A stretch of 64,000 nt of DNA from Planctomycetota bacterium (lineage in GTDB: Bacteria; Planctomycetota; Phycisphaerae; Tepidisphaerales; Tepidisphaeraceae). A program made the position numbers and the translations under genes. Below are positions 9,163-18,262 of the stretch, one piece after another; the first letter of the stretch is position 1; the number at the start of each line of letters is the position of its first letter. Where the stretch lies: assembly GCA_023417885.1 (NCBI GenBank), contig JAEZED010000217.1, positions 21,004 through 85,003 on the forward strand, read 5' to 3'. A model generated the notes under the pieces. The model did no database searches. It saw only the letters and a program-made list of their open reading frames with translations, and was not told the origin of the DNA.

Positions 9163-10557
9163 ATGAATGACAGAATGTCACGTCCGCCTCGCGTCATCAT
9201 CGTCGGCGGCGGGTTCGGCGGACTCGCTGCGGCGCGGGCCCTGGCCGACGCGCCCGTGCAGGTCACCGTCATCGACCGGCGCAACCACCACGTCTTCCAG
9301 CCGCTGCTCTACCAGGTCGCGACCGCGGCGCTCTCCCCCGCCGACATCGCCTCCCCGATCCGCAGTGTGCTCCGCAACCAGGAGAACTGCCAGGTCGTGC
9401 TCGCCGAGGTAACCGGCGTCCATCTCCAGCGCAGCAGGCTCTACGTCGGCCAGGGATGGGTGGAGTACGACTGGCTCGTGCTCGCCGCCGGAGCGACGCA
9501 CTCCTACTTCGGCCACAACGAGTGGGAGCGGTATGCCCCGGGCCTGAAGACGATCGAGGACGCCACGGAAATCCGCCGGCGCATCCTGCTCGCCTTCGAA
9601 GCCGCGGAGTACGAGGCCGACGAGAACGCCCGACGCGCCGCGCTGACTTTTGCCATCGTGGGCGGTGGCCCCACGGGCGTCGAGCTTGCGGGCGCGATCA
9701 AGGAGATCGCCGCCCAGACGATCCCACGGGACTTCCGGAACATCGACACGCGCACCACGCGCGTGCTTCTGCTGGAGGGGGGCGAGCGGCTGCTCCCCGC
9801 CTTCCACCCGGAACTGAGCGAGCGGGCGCGCAATGACCTCGAAGCGCTGGGCGTGGAAGTGCGGCTCAACGCGCTTGTCACGGACGTGAGCGAGCGCGGC
9901 GTCCACATCAACGGCGAGTTCCTGCCGGTGAGCAACGTGCTCTGGGCCGCCGGCGTGAAGGCGAGCCCGCTCACGACGACGCTCGATGTGCCCCTGGCGC
10001 GCGGCGGCCAGGTCATCGTCGAGCCGGACCTGAGCGTGCCGGGCCACCCGAACGTCTTCGTCGTCGGCGACATGGCGGCGGCGCGGTCGGCGGGCACGGG
10101 CGAGCTGGTGCCTGGCGTGGCGCAGGGGGCGCTCCAGGGTGGCCGGCACGCAGGCCAGATCATCGCGCGCGAGGTCTGGCCCTACGGTGCGACCGTCGCG
10201 CGTCCGCCCTTTGTCTACAGGGACAAGGGGAGCTTGGCGACGATCGGCCGCGCCCGGGCGGTCGCGCAGATCGGCGGACGCCGCATCACGGGGCTGCTCG
10301 CATGGCTCCTCTGGAGCGGCGTGCACATCCTCTTCCTGATCGAGTTCCGCAACCGCGTGGTCGTGGCGCTGAACTGGATCTGGAACTGGCTCGCCTTCGC
10401 GCGCGGCGCGCGCCTCATCACCGGCGACGCGCAGCTCGTTCTCGAGCAGGTCGGGCCGGACGTGCACCTGCCTGATCGTGCCGACGCTGCTGCGGCACCG
10501 ACGACGAACGACGACCGCATCGCCACCGCCGACACCGCCGATGGTCGCGCGCACTGA
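9163..10557 (+). CDS. ndh: Type II NADH:quinone oxidoreductase (NDH-2), FAD-dependent
   Basis: A 464-residue single-subunit, non-proton-pumping NADH dehydrogenase feeding electrons into the quinone pool. The FAD-binding Rossmann motif VIIVGGGFGGLAAARAL is at residues 11-27. The NADH-binding fold with FAIVGGGPTGVELAGA is near residue 164. The FAD-closing motif VFVVGDMAAA and the conserved NHHVFQPLLYQVATAALSP are also present. A hydrophobic C-terminal region (LLAWLLWSGVHILFLIEF, residues ~375-400) should anchor it to the membrane. A GGAAGGG precedes the ATG. It heads the plus-strand operon with the lipoprotein, cytochrome c maturation and nitrite reductase genes, so it could supply quinol for nitrite ammonification. 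Confidence 0.92.
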   Translation: MNDRMSRPPRVIIVGGGFGGLAAARALADAPVQVTVIDRRNHHVFQPLLYQVATAALSPADIASPIRSVLRNQENCQVVLAEVTGVHLQRSRLYVGQGWVEYDWLVLAAGATHSYFGHNEWERYAPGLKTIEDATEIRRRILLAFEAAEYEADENARRAALTFAIVGGGPTGVELAGAIKEIAAQTIPRDFRNIDTRTTRVLLLEGGERLLPAFHPELSERARNDLEALGVEVRLNALVTDVSERGVHINGEFLPVSNVLWAAGVKASPLTTTLDVPLARGGQVIVEPDLSVPGHPNVFVVGDMAAARSAGTGELVPGVAQGALQGGRHAGQIIAREVWPYGATVARPPFVYRDKGSLATIGRARAVAQIGGRRITGLLAWLLWSGVHILFLIEFRNRVVVALNWIWNWLAFARGARLITGDAQLVLEQVGPDVHLPDRADAAAAPTTNDDRIATADTADGRAH

Positions 10558-10613
10558 TGGCCGCGATACCGGGCATTGGCGCGATGCGACCCGGCGCGGT
10601 ATGTACCTTCTGG

Positions 10614-11243
10614 ATGATTCCGCCGACCACCCCGCAAGTCCGCCTGCTCCTCGTGATGCTGCTCGCCGCGGCCGTCCTCGGTTGCGATCGTGACGACGAG
10701 ATCCGCACGTATACCGTCGCAAAGCCGGCCGAGCCGGCGACAGGCACCGCGTCCCACTCACCGGACGACGGACATGACCACGCCGCGGAGGCGAGGCCCG
10801 AGGCGGAACTCGCGTGGGCGGTGCCCGAAGGGTGGCGACGCGTCCCGGGCGATCGCCCAATGCGCGTGGCGACGTTCGAGGCGGGCGATGCGACGGCGCC
10901 GGTCGAGGTGGTCGTCTCCGTCTTCCCTGGCGACACCGGCGGCCTGCTGGCAAACGTGAACCGCTGGCGCGGCCAGGTGGGCCTCGCGCCGATCACCGAC
11001 GCCGAGCTGGCTTCGCAGGTCGAAGCGTTCACCGCCGATGGCATGCAGGGGCACACGATGCGCCTGCATGGGAATGAGATGCACCTTCTGGGGTCCGCCA
11101 TCTTCGAGCCCGGGGCGGATCGCACCTGGTTCGTCAAGGCGATTGCCCCACCGCAGGTGGCCGATGCGCTCGAGCCGCAGGTGAACGCGTTTGCGCGCTC
11201 CTTCAGCCGCCGTGGTGACGGAGCCGGCGAGGAGGGTGCTTGA
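10614..11243 (+). CDS. Hypothetical lipoprotein upstream of the cytochrome c maturation genes
   Basis: A ~209-residue exported lipoprotein: a short N-terminus, hydrophobic core VRLLLVMLLAAAVLGC with a lipobox cysteine, an acidic/His-containing linker, then a compact domain starting AWAVPEGWRRVPG. The start at ATG 10614 gives a proper lipoprotein signal. A longer frame starting at 10557 overlaps the NDH-2 stop but would put about 19 odd residues before the signal. The final codons overlap the TTG start of resB, implying coupling. No recognised enzymatic family. Its position just before resB/ccsA suggests a role in cytochrome c assembly or nitrite respiration; that is inference. Confidence 0.75.
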   Translation: MIPPTTPQVRLLLVMLLAAAVLGCDRDDEIRTYTVAKPAEPATGTASHSPDDGHDHAAEARPEAELAWAVPEGWRRVPGDRPMRVATFEAGDATAPVEVVVSVFPGDTGGLLANVNRWRGQVGLAPITDAELASQVEAFTADGMQGHTMRLHGNEMHLLGSAIFEPGADRTWFVKAIAPPQVADALEPQVNAFARSFSRRGDGAGEEGA

Positions 11244-12421
11244 GCGCAATGCTCCGACGCATCCTGGTGCCGCTGGCGTCGCTTCGGCTGACGGTGCTGC
11301 TGTTTGCGCTGTCCATGGTGCTGATCTTCGCCGGAACGCTCGCGCAGTCGACGCAGGGCATCTGGCAGACGATTGACGGCTACTTCCGCAGCCCGATCGC
11401 GTGGATCGAGTTCCAGTTGTTCGTTCCGCCGCAGCTCGCGCGCGTCCCGGGGGCGCTGCCGTTCCCGGGCGGCTACCTGATCGCCGGCCTGCTGATCATC
11501 AACCTGATCGCGGCGCACGCGGTGCGGTTCAAACTCACCGCCAGGCGCTTCGGCATCGTCTTGCTTCATGCGGGGCTGATCGTGCTGCTGGCGGGCGAGT
11601 TCGTCACCGGCCTCCTCGCTGACGAGGGCCTGATGACCATCGACGTCGGCGGCAGCAGCAACTACCTGGAAGACGTACGTGAAGTCGAGCTTGCCGTCAT
11701 CGACCGCTCGGCGCCGGACGTGGACCGCGTGACTGCCCTGCCGCAGGGCCTCCTGGAGGCGCGCACCGGCGGAGGGATCATCCGGCATGCCGATCTCCCC
11801 TTCTCAGTCCGCCTCGACCGCTGGATGCAGAACTCGCGTCTGTTTCGGCGGGTGGATGAGCCGACGCCCGCCACCGCGGGCATCGGGCTCGAGGCCGTGC
11901 CGGAGGCGCTGCCCCCGGTGCGCGGCGTGGATGGTGGGGCGGTCAATGCGCCCAGCGCCTACCTCACGCTGCTGGGCGAGGGCGACGAGCCGTTGGGCAC
12001 ATGGCTCGTCTCGCTGAACGTGGACCAGGCGCAACCCGTCGTAATCGACGGGCGGAGCTACGACATCCAGCTTCGCTTCAGGCGGACTTACAAGCCATAC
12101 ACGCTTCACCTGCTGGAGTTTCGGCATGACAAGTTCGTCGGCACCGAGACGCCGCGCAACTTTTCCAGCCGCGTCCGCCTGCTCGACCCATCGCGCGACA
12201 CCGACCGGGAAGTGTTGATCTGGATGAACCACCCCCTGCGATACGCGGGGGAGACATTCTACCAGTCGGCCTACAAGGAGGGGAACACCGGCACGATCCT
12301 CCAGGTCGTGCGCAATCCCGGCTGGCTGCTGCCCTACATCGCCTGCGCTATGGTGGGCGGCGGTATGCTCATCCACTTCACCGTCCGGCTCGCCGGCTTT
12401 CTCCGGAGGAGCACGCGATGA
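11240..12421 (+). CDS. resB: Cytochrome c biogenesis protein ResB (system II)
   Basis: A 393-residue membrane protein with hydrophobic segments near residues 10-35, 75-95, 105-125 and 365-385, plus a large periplasmic domain between the third and fourth. It matches ResB/Ccs1 in topology and motifs (LRLTVLLFALSMVLIFAGTLAQ near the N-terminus; HPLRYAGETFYQSAY before the last TM). With CcsA it forms the system II haem-transport and attachment machine. The start is probably TTG 11240, overlapping the upstream stop and preceded by GGAGGG; ATG 11249 is an alternative. It overlaps ccsA by 4 bases (ATGA). Its product is needed to mature the multihaem NrfH and NrfA encoded downstream. Confidence 0.88.
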   Translation: MSAMLRRILVPLASLRLTVLLFALSMVLIFAGTLAQSTQGIWQTIDGYFRSPIAWIEFQLFVPPQLARVPGALPFPGGYLIAGLLIINLIAAHAVRFKLTARRFGIVLLHAGLIVLLAGEFVTGLLADEGLMTIDVGGSSNYLEDVREVELAVIDRSAPDVDRVTALPQGLLEARTGGGIIRHADLPFSVRLDRWMQNSRLFRRVDEPTPATAGIGLEAVPEALPPVRGVDGGAVNAPSAYLTLLGEGDEPLGTWLVSLNVDQAQPVVIDGRSYDIQLRFRRTYKPYTLHLLEFRHDKFVGTETPRNFSSRVRLLDPSRDTDREVLIWMNHPLRYAGETFYQSAYKEGNTGTILQVVRNPGWLLPYIACAMVGGGMLIHFTVRLAGFLRRSTR

Positions 12422-14151
12422 GTCCGAGCGCCCGAATCATCCGCTGGCTCCCCGCCCTTGCCGCGGTGATGGGGGTGCTCATCGTGCTCTCGACGCTGGC
12501 GCACCGCGCGACCGACAGGGAGTACGACCTAGACCGCTTCGCACGCCTCCCCGTCTCGGCCGACGGGCGCGTGAAGCCCATGGACACGGTGGCGCGCAAC
12601 ACGTTGATGAGCCTTTCCGGCCGGCAGACGCTCCACGTCAACGGCCGCCGTGAGCCCGCCATCCGGTTCCTGCTCGACGTCATGGCACGACCGGACGACC
12701 TGCGCGAGTACGAGATCGTCCGGATCGACCACCCGGACGTCCTGGCCCTGATCGGCCGCGCCCCGGGCGAGGCACGACGATTCAGCCTCGCGGATCTCGA
12801 ACCACACTGGCCCAGGCTCATCGAGCAGGCCACGCGCGCGTTGGAGGTGGAGCCCCGTGGGCGCGACCCGTTCCAGCGGGCCGTGGTCGAGCTCTACAGC
12901 CGGCTCGATCGTCTCGTCGCCATCTCGCAGATGCAGTCGCCTTACATGATCCCGCCGGTGGAGGCGGGGCAGGAGTGGGAGCCGTTCCACGAGGCGTTCA
13001 TGGCCTCGCGCTCCCCCGCCGCGGGCGCATCGCACCCGGCCGTCGGGCACGTCGTGGCGATCATGACCGCCTGGCACGAGCACGACCCCGCCGCCTTCAA
13101 CGCCGCGACCGCCGAGTATGCGCAGCTCATGGAGCAGGCCCTGCCGCGCGAGGCCCGGCGGGCGAAGTTCGAGGTCTTCTTCAACCGCCTGGCTCCCTTC
13201 TACGGCGCGACGCTGGTCTACCTTGCCGCGTTCCTGCTGGCGTGCGGATCGCTCCTGGCGCGCATGCGCAGCAGCGGCGGCATGGGCGGTGGATGGGCCG
13301 AGGCGGCACGCCGCTCCAGCGTCGCCTTGCTGTGGGTGGCGGTGGTGGTCCACACGCTCGGTATCGCGGCGCGCATCTACCTCCAGGGGCGTCCGCCGGT
13401 GACGAACCTCTACTCCTCGGCGGTGTTCGTCGGCTGGGGCTGCGTGCTGCTGGGGCTGCTTCTGGAACGTCTCTTCCCGCTGGTCATGAGCGCGCTGGCC
13501 GCGGCGGCGATCGGATTTGCGACGCTGATCATCGCGCACAACCTCGGCAGCGACGGCGACACGCTCCAGATGATGCAGGCGGTGCTGGACAGCAACTTCT
13601 GGCTCGCGACGCACGTGACGACCATCGCCCTGGGATATTCCGCCACGTTCTTCGCCGGCTTCCTGGGGCTGCTGTACATCCTCCTGGGCGTCTTCACGCG
13701 GCGGCTGACGCCGGAGGCAGCCAAGGGGCTGTCGCGCATGACCTACGGGGTGGTCTGCTTCGCCCTGCTGCTGAGCTTCGTGGGCACGGTGCTGGGGGGC
13801 ATCTGGGCCGACCAGAGCTGGGGGCGCTTCTGGGGATGGGACCCGAAGGAGAACGGCGCGGCGCTGGTCGTGCTGATGAACGCGATCATCCTCCACGCGC
13901 GCTGGGGCGGAATGATCCGCGAACGCGGCATCGCGGTGCTGGCGGTCGCGGGGAATGTTGTCACTGCCTGGAGCTGGTTTGGCACGAACATGCTCGGCGT
14001 CGGCCTGCACAGCTACGGCTTCATGGATTCGGCCGTCTTCTGGCTGATGGCGTTCGTCGTGAGCCAGTTCCTCGTGATGGCGCTGGGGCTGCTGCCGGTG
14101 CAGGCGTGGCGAAGCTACGGCGTCGCGGGCGCCGGGGCAGGCGACGCATAG
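12418..14151 (+). CDS. ccsA: Cytochrome c biogenesis protein CcsA/ResC (haem-handling, WWD domain)
   Basis: A 577-residue polytopic protein of the HHP/CcsA family. An N-terminal TM is followed by a ~250-residue extracytoplasmic region (starting with VKPMDTVARNTL, common to the fused planctomycete/Bacteroidetes-type ResC) and a C-terminal bundle of TMs. The tryptophan-rich haem-binding signature FWGWDPKENGA is near residue 475. Histidines flanking it (HVTT, HSYGFMDS) are candidate haem ligands. Works with ResB to carry haem outward and attach it to CXXCH motifs. The ATGA overlap with resB makes coexpression near certain. The extra N-terminal domain makes it longer than classical CcsA (~300 residues). 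Confidence 0.9.
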   Translation: MSPSARIIRWLPALAAVMGVLIVLSTLAHRATDREYDLDRFARLPVSADGRVKPMDTVARNTLMSLSGRQTLHVNGRREPAIRFLLDVMARPDDLREYEIVRIDHPDVLALIGRAPGEARRFSLADLEPHWPRLIEQATRALEVEPRGRDPFQRAVVELYSRLDRLVAISQMQSPYMIPPVEAGQEWEPFHEAFMASRSPAAGASHPAVGHVVAIMTAWHEHDPAAFNAATAEYAQLMEQALPREARRAKFEVFFNRLAPFYGATLVYLAAFLLACGSLLARMRSSGGMGGGWAEAARRSSVALLWVAVVVHTLGIAARIYLQGRPPVTNLYSSAVFVGWGCVLLGLLLERLFPLVMSALAAAAIGFATLIIAHNLGSDGDTLQMMQAVLDSNFWLATHVTTIALGYSATFFAGFLGLLYILLGVFTRRLTPEAAKGLSRMTYGVVCFALLLSFVGTVLGGIWADQSWGRFWGWDPKENGAALVVLMNAIILHARWGGMIRERGIAVLAVAGNVVTAWSWFGTNMLGVGLHSYGFMDSAVFWLMAFVVSQFLVMALGLLPVQAWRSYGVAGAGAGDA

Positions 14152-14246
14152 CCCTCGAGTCTCCGCCGCGGCCGCGCGCCGGCGCCCCCTGTGCCGATCC
14201 AAAAGCGGGGTTGCGGCTTCGCGCGGAAACGGGTCTAAAGGACATC

Positions 14247-14810
14247 ATGCCCCGGAGCCGGCGCAAACCCCGATGGACGGCGCTGATCGCGCAGGTGGGC
14301 TTCCTTCCGCTGGCGATCGCGGTCGTCCTCGGAATGCTCGGCGGGGTGGGGGCTTTCACGTTCGGCTACGGCAAGGGTTACAGCTACATGTTCAATGACC
14401 CCGCCGTGTGCGCCAACTGCCACGTGATGCAGGATCATTACGACACGTGGCAGGCTTCCAGCCACGCCCACGTGGCGACATGCAACGACTGCCACCTGCC
14501 GCACGACTTCGTCGGCAAGTGGTGGGTCAAGGCCGACAACGGCTTCTTCCACGGGCTGGCCTTCACGCTCGAGAACTACCACGACCCGATTCAGATCAAG
14601 CCGCGTAACCGGCGGGTGACGCAGAACTCCTGCCTCTACTGCCACGACGACATCGCCGACCAGATGCTGCCGGCGCACGCCGGCGCCGAGGGGGCGGCGG
14701 GAGAGATGCTCATGTGCGTCGCCTGCCATGCCGACGTGGGACACGCGCAGCGGCGGCGCGGCTCCTTCTCACCAGACTTCCAGCGCGACCCCTACCGCCC
14801 TAACGAGTGA
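14247..14810 (+). CDS. nrfH: NrfH-type tetrahaem cytochrome c quinol dehydrogenase
   Basis: A 187-residue membrane-anchored tetrahaem cytochrome of the NapC/NirT/NrfH family. An N-terminal signal anchor (FLPLAIAVVLGMLGGVGAFT) is followed by four haem-binding motifs: CANCH, CNDCH, CLYCH and CVACH. It takes electrons from menaquinol and hands them to NrfA. The start at ATG 14247 is chosen because it gives the normal NrfH length. It lies 28 bases upstream of nrfA and 95 bases downstream of ccsA in the same orientation, so it may have its own promoter in that short gap. Confidence 0.93.
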   Translation: MPRSRRKPRWTALIAQVGFLPLAIAVVLGMLGGVGAFTFGYGKGYSYMFNDPAVCANCHVMQDHYDTWQASSHAHVATCNDCHLPHDFVGKWWVKADNGFFHGLAFTLENYHDPIQIKPRNRRVTQNSCLYCHDDIADQMLPAHAGAEGAAGEMLMCVACHADVGHAQRRRGSFSPDFQRDPYRPNE

Positions 14811-14837
14811 AGCGCGACGATTGACGGAGCAGCGACG

Positions 14838-16640
14838 ATGAGTCTCGACCGACCCGACGAACCCACGCCTCCCACGCACAGGCCACCCGAGCCGGCGCCG
14901 CCGGAAGCGGGCGGGGAGCGCCCGTCCGTCTCCGATGCCGACGGCCGCTCCGGGCGGAAGCGGATGCTGGTCCTCACCGCCGTCCTCGCCGTCGTCGCGG
15001 TCGTGACGCTGGGGATCACTGCGCTGCTCGTGACGATCTTCGAGCACCGGCAGGAAGCCCGGGCGCCGTTCGTCAGGCTGGTCGACGTCACGGAGATCAG
15101 CACGGACCCGGAGCCGTGGGGGACGAACTGGCCGCGCCAGTTCGACACCTACCGCCGCACCGTCGACGTCACGCAGACGCGCTACGGGGGCTCGAGCGCA
15201 ATGCCGGAGCAGAAGCTCGAGGAGAGCCCATGGCTTCGCCGGCTCTACGCGGGGTATGCCTTCAGCATCGACTACCGCGAGCGGCGCGGGCACGCCTACA
15301 TGCTCTATGACCAGGAGCAGACAGAGCGCATCCTCCAGAAGCCCCAGGCGGGCGCATGCCTCCACTGCCACGGCTCGGTCATCCCGATGTACCGTCGCCT
15401 TGGCCTGGAAGAGGCGGGAGAGCCCGCCGACGCCGAGGCGCTGGCGGCGGGCTTCAACTGGCCTGCGGTGATGCGGGGCTTCGAGATCAGCTCGACGATG
15501 ACCTACACCGACGTCCACGCCGAGCTGATGGCAACGCCTGACGGAACGCCGGACGAGAACATCCCGCTGACCCCGGGCGGATCGAGCGGCGAGGTGCAGA
15601 CGCCCGCCAATCTCTCGGGGGCGCCCACGACGCGGGAGGCGCTTGCGAGTCACGTCGGAGAGGCGCACCCCGTGAGCTGCATCGACTGCCACGATCCGGC
15701 AACGATGGCCGTGCGGGTGACGCGACCCGGCTTCATCAACGGCATCGCTTTGCTCGCCGCCAGCGACGAGCCGGTGCCGCACCTGCCGAGCGTCGAGCGC
15801 TGGCGCCAGGGAAGCCGCCGGGAGCCGTACGATCCGAACACGGAGGCGAGCCGGCAGGAGATGCGCAGCTTCGTCTGCGGGCAGTGCCACGTCGAGTATT
15901 ACTGCGCCACCCGGATGACGCTGACCTTCCCGTGGGGCAACGGACTCAAGGCCGAGCAGATCGAGCAGTTCTGGGACGAGACGACCTTCCCGGACGGCGA
16001 GGCGTTCCACGACTACAAGCACGGCGAGACAGGCGCGCCCGTCTACAAGGCGCAGCACCCGGAGTTCGAGCTCTGGAGCCAGGGCGTCCACGCGCGCAGC
16101 GGTGTCAGTTGTGCCGACTGCCACATGCCATACGAGCGCACCGGGGCCATGAAGGTCAGCACCCACTGGGTGCGCAGCCCCCTGCTCAACATCAACAACG
16201 CCTGCCAGACATGCCACAACGTGCCCGAGGCCGAGCTGCTGGAGAAGGTGCACACCATCCAGGATCGCACGGCGGGGCTGCTCGAGCGGGCAGCCGGCGC
16301 GATGACGGATATGCTCGACGCGATCCGCGCCGCGCAGGCGGCCGGAGCCACGAGCGAGCAACTTGCCCCGATCTTCGAGCTTCAGAAGAAGGCGATGTGG
16401 CGCCTGGACTTCATCAGCAGCGAGAACTCGATGGGCTTCCACGCCGACCAGGAGGCGGCGCGGGTGCTGGCCGAGAGCATCGACTTCTCCCGGCAGGCCC
16501 AGGCGATGGCGCTGGCGCTGCGAGCCGGCGAATCGCCCCCGACAACCGGGCCGGTCACGCCGGTGCAGGGTGTGACCCCCGCCGAGCAGGCCCCGCCGGG
16601 TCGCTACCAGCAGGAGCCCCAGCCGCGCCGGGATCGCTGA
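14838..16640 (+). CDS. nrfA: Ammonia-forming cytochrome c nitrite reductase (NrfA), CXXCH-type active-site haem
   Basis: A 600-residue pentahaem nitrite reductase reducing nitrite to ammonium with six electrons. Five haem motifs are present: CLHCH (174-178), CIDCH, CGQCH (in CGQCHVEYYC), CADCH and CQTCH. The motif VYKAQHPEFELW carries the K-x-Q-H signature associated with the calcium site, and distal histidines follow. Two features differ from E. coli NrfA. The active-site haem motif is CXXCH rather than CXXCK. The N-terminus also holds a long proline-rich tail and an uncleaved-looking anchor (residues 43-67), suggesting a membrane-tethered enzyme. Directly follows nrfH. The C-terminal tail is proline-rich. 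Confidence 0.94.
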   Translation: MSLDRPDEPTPPTHRPPEPAPPEAGGERPSVSDADGRSGRKRMLVLTAVLAVVAVVTLGITALLVTIFEHRQEARAPFVRLVDVTEISTDPEPWGTNWPRQFDTYRRTVDVTQTRYGGSSAMPEQKLEESPWLRRLYAGYAFSIDYRERRGHAYMLYDQEQTERILQKPQAGACLHCHGSVIPMYRRLGLEEAGEPADAEALAAGFNWPAVMRGFEISSTMTYTDVHAELMATPDGTPDENIPLTPGGSSGEVQTPANLSGAPTTREALASHVGEAHPVSCIDCHDPATMAVRVTRPGFINGIALLAASDEPVPHLPSVERWRQGSRREPYDPNTEASRQEMRSFVCGQCHVEYYCATRMTLTFPWGNGLKAEQIEQFWDETTFPDGEAFHDYKHGETGAPVYKAQHPEFELWSQGVHARSGVSCADCHMPYERTGAMKVSTHWVRSPLLNINNACQTCHNVPEAELLEKVHTIQDRTAGLLERAAGAMTDMLDAIRAAQAAGATSEQLAPIFELQKKAMWRLDFISSENSMGFHADQEAARVLAESIDFSRQAQAMALALRAGESPPTTGPVTPVQGVTPAEQAPPGRYQQEPQPRRDR

Positions 16641-16670
16641 GGCATCACGTGGTTCGCTTCAACGTTCACC

Positions 16671-16690
16671 CCCACGGCGCAAGCCGTGGG
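16671..16690. terminator. Hairpin between convergent operons (terminator or REP-like)
   Basis: CCCACGGC-GCAA-GCCGTGGG: perfect 8-bp stem capped by a GNRA tetraloop, in the 102-bp gap between the convergent nrfA and porin genes. A bidirectional transcription terminator is the simplest reading. There is no U-tract, and the sequence also resembles dispersed REP-type palindromes. Confidence 0.5.
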
Positions 16691-16742
16691 CGTTGGCACA
16701 TGCAAGGCGCTCTCCGTCGCGTCTGTTCATTGGCGGTCGGGG

Positions 16743-18218
16743 TCAAAAGGCATACTGCACGCCGACGTAGAGGAAGCTCAGGTCATCCGAGGGCCCCGTC
16801 TCCTCGATGAAGTCACCGGCGAAGAAGTGGCTGAAGCCGGCGTAGGCCGAGAGGTGGCGGTCGATCTGCCAGTTGAGCAGCAGGTCGATTTCACTCCCGA
16901 TAAAGCGATCCTCCCCGCCTGCACGCCCCACCGCCGCGGCGGTGGTGTAGATCGCGTCGTCGTCGCTGGCGCGCCAGAAGGCGTGGTAGGTCGCCTGCAG
17001 CGACAGCTTCCTGGCGAAACGCGTCTCGCCGGAAAGCAGGTTCAGATCCGTGCCGGCGTAGAGATCGATCACGTTCTGCCTGCCAAGCACGTCCGCGTAG
17101 CCGAGGTAGGCGTGTGCGAGCGGGAAAAGCTGGTTGAACGTGCCCAGGTCGGCATCGTCCGGATCGTCGTCGCCGCTGGCGTACGTTCCGCCGGCAAAGA
17201 GACGCGGCGCGAGCGTCGTCTCGGGCGCGAGGCCGAGCCCCGCCTCGGCGGCGATGAAGAAGGCGGAGATGTCCCCCTCGCCCGCGGCCGAGGCGAAGTC
17301 GCCGAACTGGTACGCGCCCTCGATGTCGAGGTCGAAGGGCGCGGGATTGGTGTAGAAGCGTGCTCCGACGGTCATGCGCTCTTCCTCGCCCGTCCCCTGG
17401 AGGAACGAGGCCGACTCGCGATCGAGGTAGAGCAGGTACTGCTCGAATCGGGTCGGCTGGCTTCCCGATTCGCCGCGCACAAGGACGGCGGAGTTGTAGA
17501 TGCCGGCGAAGTCGGTGGAGCCGTCGTACCACTCGTCGAGCGGGCCCTCGTCGACAATGACCGGACGCGCCCAGAAGAGATCAAACGTGCTCCCGGGAAG
17601 GCCGTAGCTGCGCGAGAGCTTTACGGCGTCGAACGTCCGCCGCGTGTTCGTCCAATCGAGCGGCGAGATGAGCCGCTGTGCGCCATAGAGAAGGTTCTGC
17701 CTCCCGCCGCGGACGGTGAGCCAGTCTCCCTCGCCGGAACGCAGCCGGATATCGGCGAAGGCCTGGTGGATGTCGAGGTCGTTCTCATCGATGCCCGGCC
17801 GCTCCCCCCCGTCGCGGCCGTCGGCGTTCGCGCTGATCCCCTGGACGAACACCCGGAACCGCTCGCCGACGTGGAGATCGGCATGGGCCATGAGCCGGAG
17901 CAGGTGAAAGCCGTCATCGTCCTGCGGGCCCGCGCCGAAGCCGGCGTTCTCGAAGCGTTCCCACCGGTAGCGCGCGCTTCCGCCGAGGGAGAGGTAGATG
18001 CTTTCCTCGTCGTTGAGCGGAATGAACTTGATCGGGTCGAAGAAGTCGGTGCGCGGCGTATCGCGCAGGTAGCTCCAGTCCTCGTTCCATCGCAGGGGCG
18101 TGTACTGCGGAGGCTGGGCAGCCGGCGCGGCGGCCGGCGCGACGGGCCTGGTTGCCGGCGGCTGCTGGGCGATCGAGACGGCGAGGGGGCACAGGAGCGT
18201 GGCGAGCATCGTGAGCAT
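16743..18218 (-). CDS. Outer-membrane beta-barrel porin, alginate-export family
   Basis: A 491-residue exported protein with a signal peptide (MLTMLATLLCPLAVSIAQ) and a Pro/Ala linker. The barrel begins with the family pattern WNEDWSYLRDTPRTDFFDPIKFI, then SLGGSARYRWERFENAGFG. Alternating aromatic/polar strands and a C-terminal phenylalanine (YVGVQYAF) indicate outer-membrane insertion by the BAM machinery. The alginate_export domain is also common in porins not linked to alginate. Here it is the last gene of the nitrate-reductase operon, so an uptake pore for nitrate, nitrite or another anion is a reasonable inference. Ends convergent with nrfA. Confidence 0.82.
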   Translation of the reverse strand: MLTMLATLLCPLAVSIAQQPPATRPVAPAAAPAAQPPQYTPLRWNEDWSYLRDTPRTDFFDPIKFIPLNDEESIYLSLGGSARYRWERFENAGFGAGPQDDDGFHLLRLMAHADLHVGERFRVFVQGISANADGRDGGERPGIDENDLDIHQAFADIRLRSGEGDWLTVRGGRQNLLYGAQRLISPLDWTNTRRTFDAVKLSRSYGLPGSTFDLFWARPVIVDEGPLDEWYDGSTDFAGIYNSAVLVRGESGSQPTRFEQYLLYLDRESASFLQGTGEEERMTVGARFYTNPAPFDLDIEGAYQFGDFASAAGEGDISAFFIAAEAGLGLAPETTLAPRLFAGGTYASGDDDPDDADLGTFNQLFPLAHAYLGYADVLGRQNVIDLYAGTDLNLLSGETRFARKLSLQATYHAFWRASDDDAIYTTAAAVGRAGGEDRFIGSEIDLLLNWQIDRHLSAYAGFSHFFAGDFIEETGPSDDLSFLYVGVQYAF

Positions 18219-18262
18219 GACGCCGCCGAAGATAATGTCAGCCGGGTCAGCGGGATAGAGGC

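Noticed and set aside
12975..14246. Long alternative plus-strand frame running from inside ccsA into nrfH
   Set aside because: The part before 14247 is an Arg/Gly-rich shadow of ccsA with no domain; only the NrfH portion is real.
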